From an uncultured bacterium (lineage in GTDB: Bacteria; Patescibacteria; Paceibacteria; UBA9973; Zambryskibacteraceae), in contig CAIXDB010000053.1 in the NCBI GenBank assembly GCA_903918125.1, positions 1-5,533 on the forward strand: DNA of 5,533 bases, read 5' to 3'. Position numbers and translations under genes: made by a program. This document shows positions 5,436-5,533 of the stretch, in pieces. The notes beneath the pieces were generated by a model, which did not search any database, had not been told where the DNA came from, and was given only the letters and a program-made list of their open reading frames with translations. The stretch's first letter is position 1. Each line of letters opens with the position of its first letter.

Positions 5436-5450
5436 TAATAAACTAAAACC

Positions 5451-5533
5451 ATGTTCACCGTTACACGTTCAAAACACAATCCGATTCTCACGCCTGACCA
5501 CATGAATTCGTTCGAGGCGTATGCGGCGTTCAA
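5451..5533 (+). CDS. N-terminus of a second GH130 family protein (truncated by window end)
   Basis: Only 27 residues are present: MFTVTRSKHNPILTPDHMNS followed by FEAYAAF. This is the typical opening of a GH130 propeller, N-P-I-L-x-P, then a short spacer and [WF]-E-x-x-x-x-F. It aligns with KNPIISPAPHNAWEVEGTFNP (from residue 320) inside the 657-residue protein. Here the motif is at the very N-terminus, so this copy would lack the extra N-terminal region. The ATG has a TATAAT 15 bp upstream. With so few residues the subfamily and catalytic residues cannot be judged. It extends the mannoside theme across the AT-rich segment. Confidence 0.65.
   Translation, partial: MFTVTRSKHNPILTPDHMNSFEAYAAF

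Larger units (their letters stand above)
3716..5450. other. AT-rich segment separating two GH130 genes, possible insertion
   Basis: Hand counts of single 60-base lines give about 65% GC at 2761-2820 in the GH130 gene, but 32% at 3841-3900, 33% at 4561-4620 and 33% at 5221-5280. The change occurs at the end of the first GH130 gene, and the segment holds the NUDIX, hicBA and HAD genes. No flanking direct repeats, integrase or transposase were seen, so an insertion is an inference from composition and from the toxin-antitoxin content. Confidence 0.35.

Overview
The window looks like a stretch of a small, streamlined bacterial genome, most plausibly a Patescibacteria (Candidate Phyla Radiation) member. 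This rests on gene style, not on a marker gene. Genes are packed with gaps of 3-12 bp, none of the starts has a convincing Shine-Dalgarno sequence, and at two starts a -10-like hexamer ends exactly 6 nt before the ATG, as expected for leaderless transcripts. The GH130-like enzyme resembles proteins I associate with that group. TGA is used as a normal stop (genes ending at 594 and 3715 use TAA and TAG; those ending at 1343, 1738, 4267 and 5423 use TGA), which argues against the TGA-recoding Gracilibacteria and Absconditabacteria.

Layout. 1-117 is the C-terminal tail of a membrane protein. 145-594 is a DUF1003 membrane protein and 600-1343 a HAD-fold phosphomannomutase-like protein. 1400-1738 is a stand-alone cupin of the mannose-6-phosphate isomerase type, and 1742-3715 a 657-residue protein with a C-terminal GH130 domain. 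3728-4267 is a NUDIX hydrolase of the isopentenyl-diphosphate isomerase-like group. On the minus strand, hicB (4515-4763) is followed by a hicA toxin gene broken by an in-frame TGA (4278-4502). 4827-5423 is a small HAD phosphatase-like protein, and a second GH130 gene begins at 5451 and runs off the window.

How the genes may work together. GH130 enzymes commonly phosphorolyse beta-mannosides to alpha-mannose 1-phosphate. A phosphomannomutase would convert that to mannose 6-phosphate, and a mannose-6-phosphate isomerase to fructose 6-phosphate. All three activities are represented within 3.1 kb on one strand, so the left half reads as a compact route linking beta-mannoside and central metabolism, or the reverse route for making mannosides. 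The large GH130 protein also seems to carry a degenerate second beta-propeller at its N-terminus.

The stretch from 3716 to about 5450 (NUDIX, hicBA, HAD) is clearly AT-richer than the genes to its left and separates two GH130 genes, so it may be a later insertion. No tRNA, rRNA, CRISPR array, insertion sequence or clear intrinsic terminator was seen, and no gene-free stretch exceeds 300 bases.
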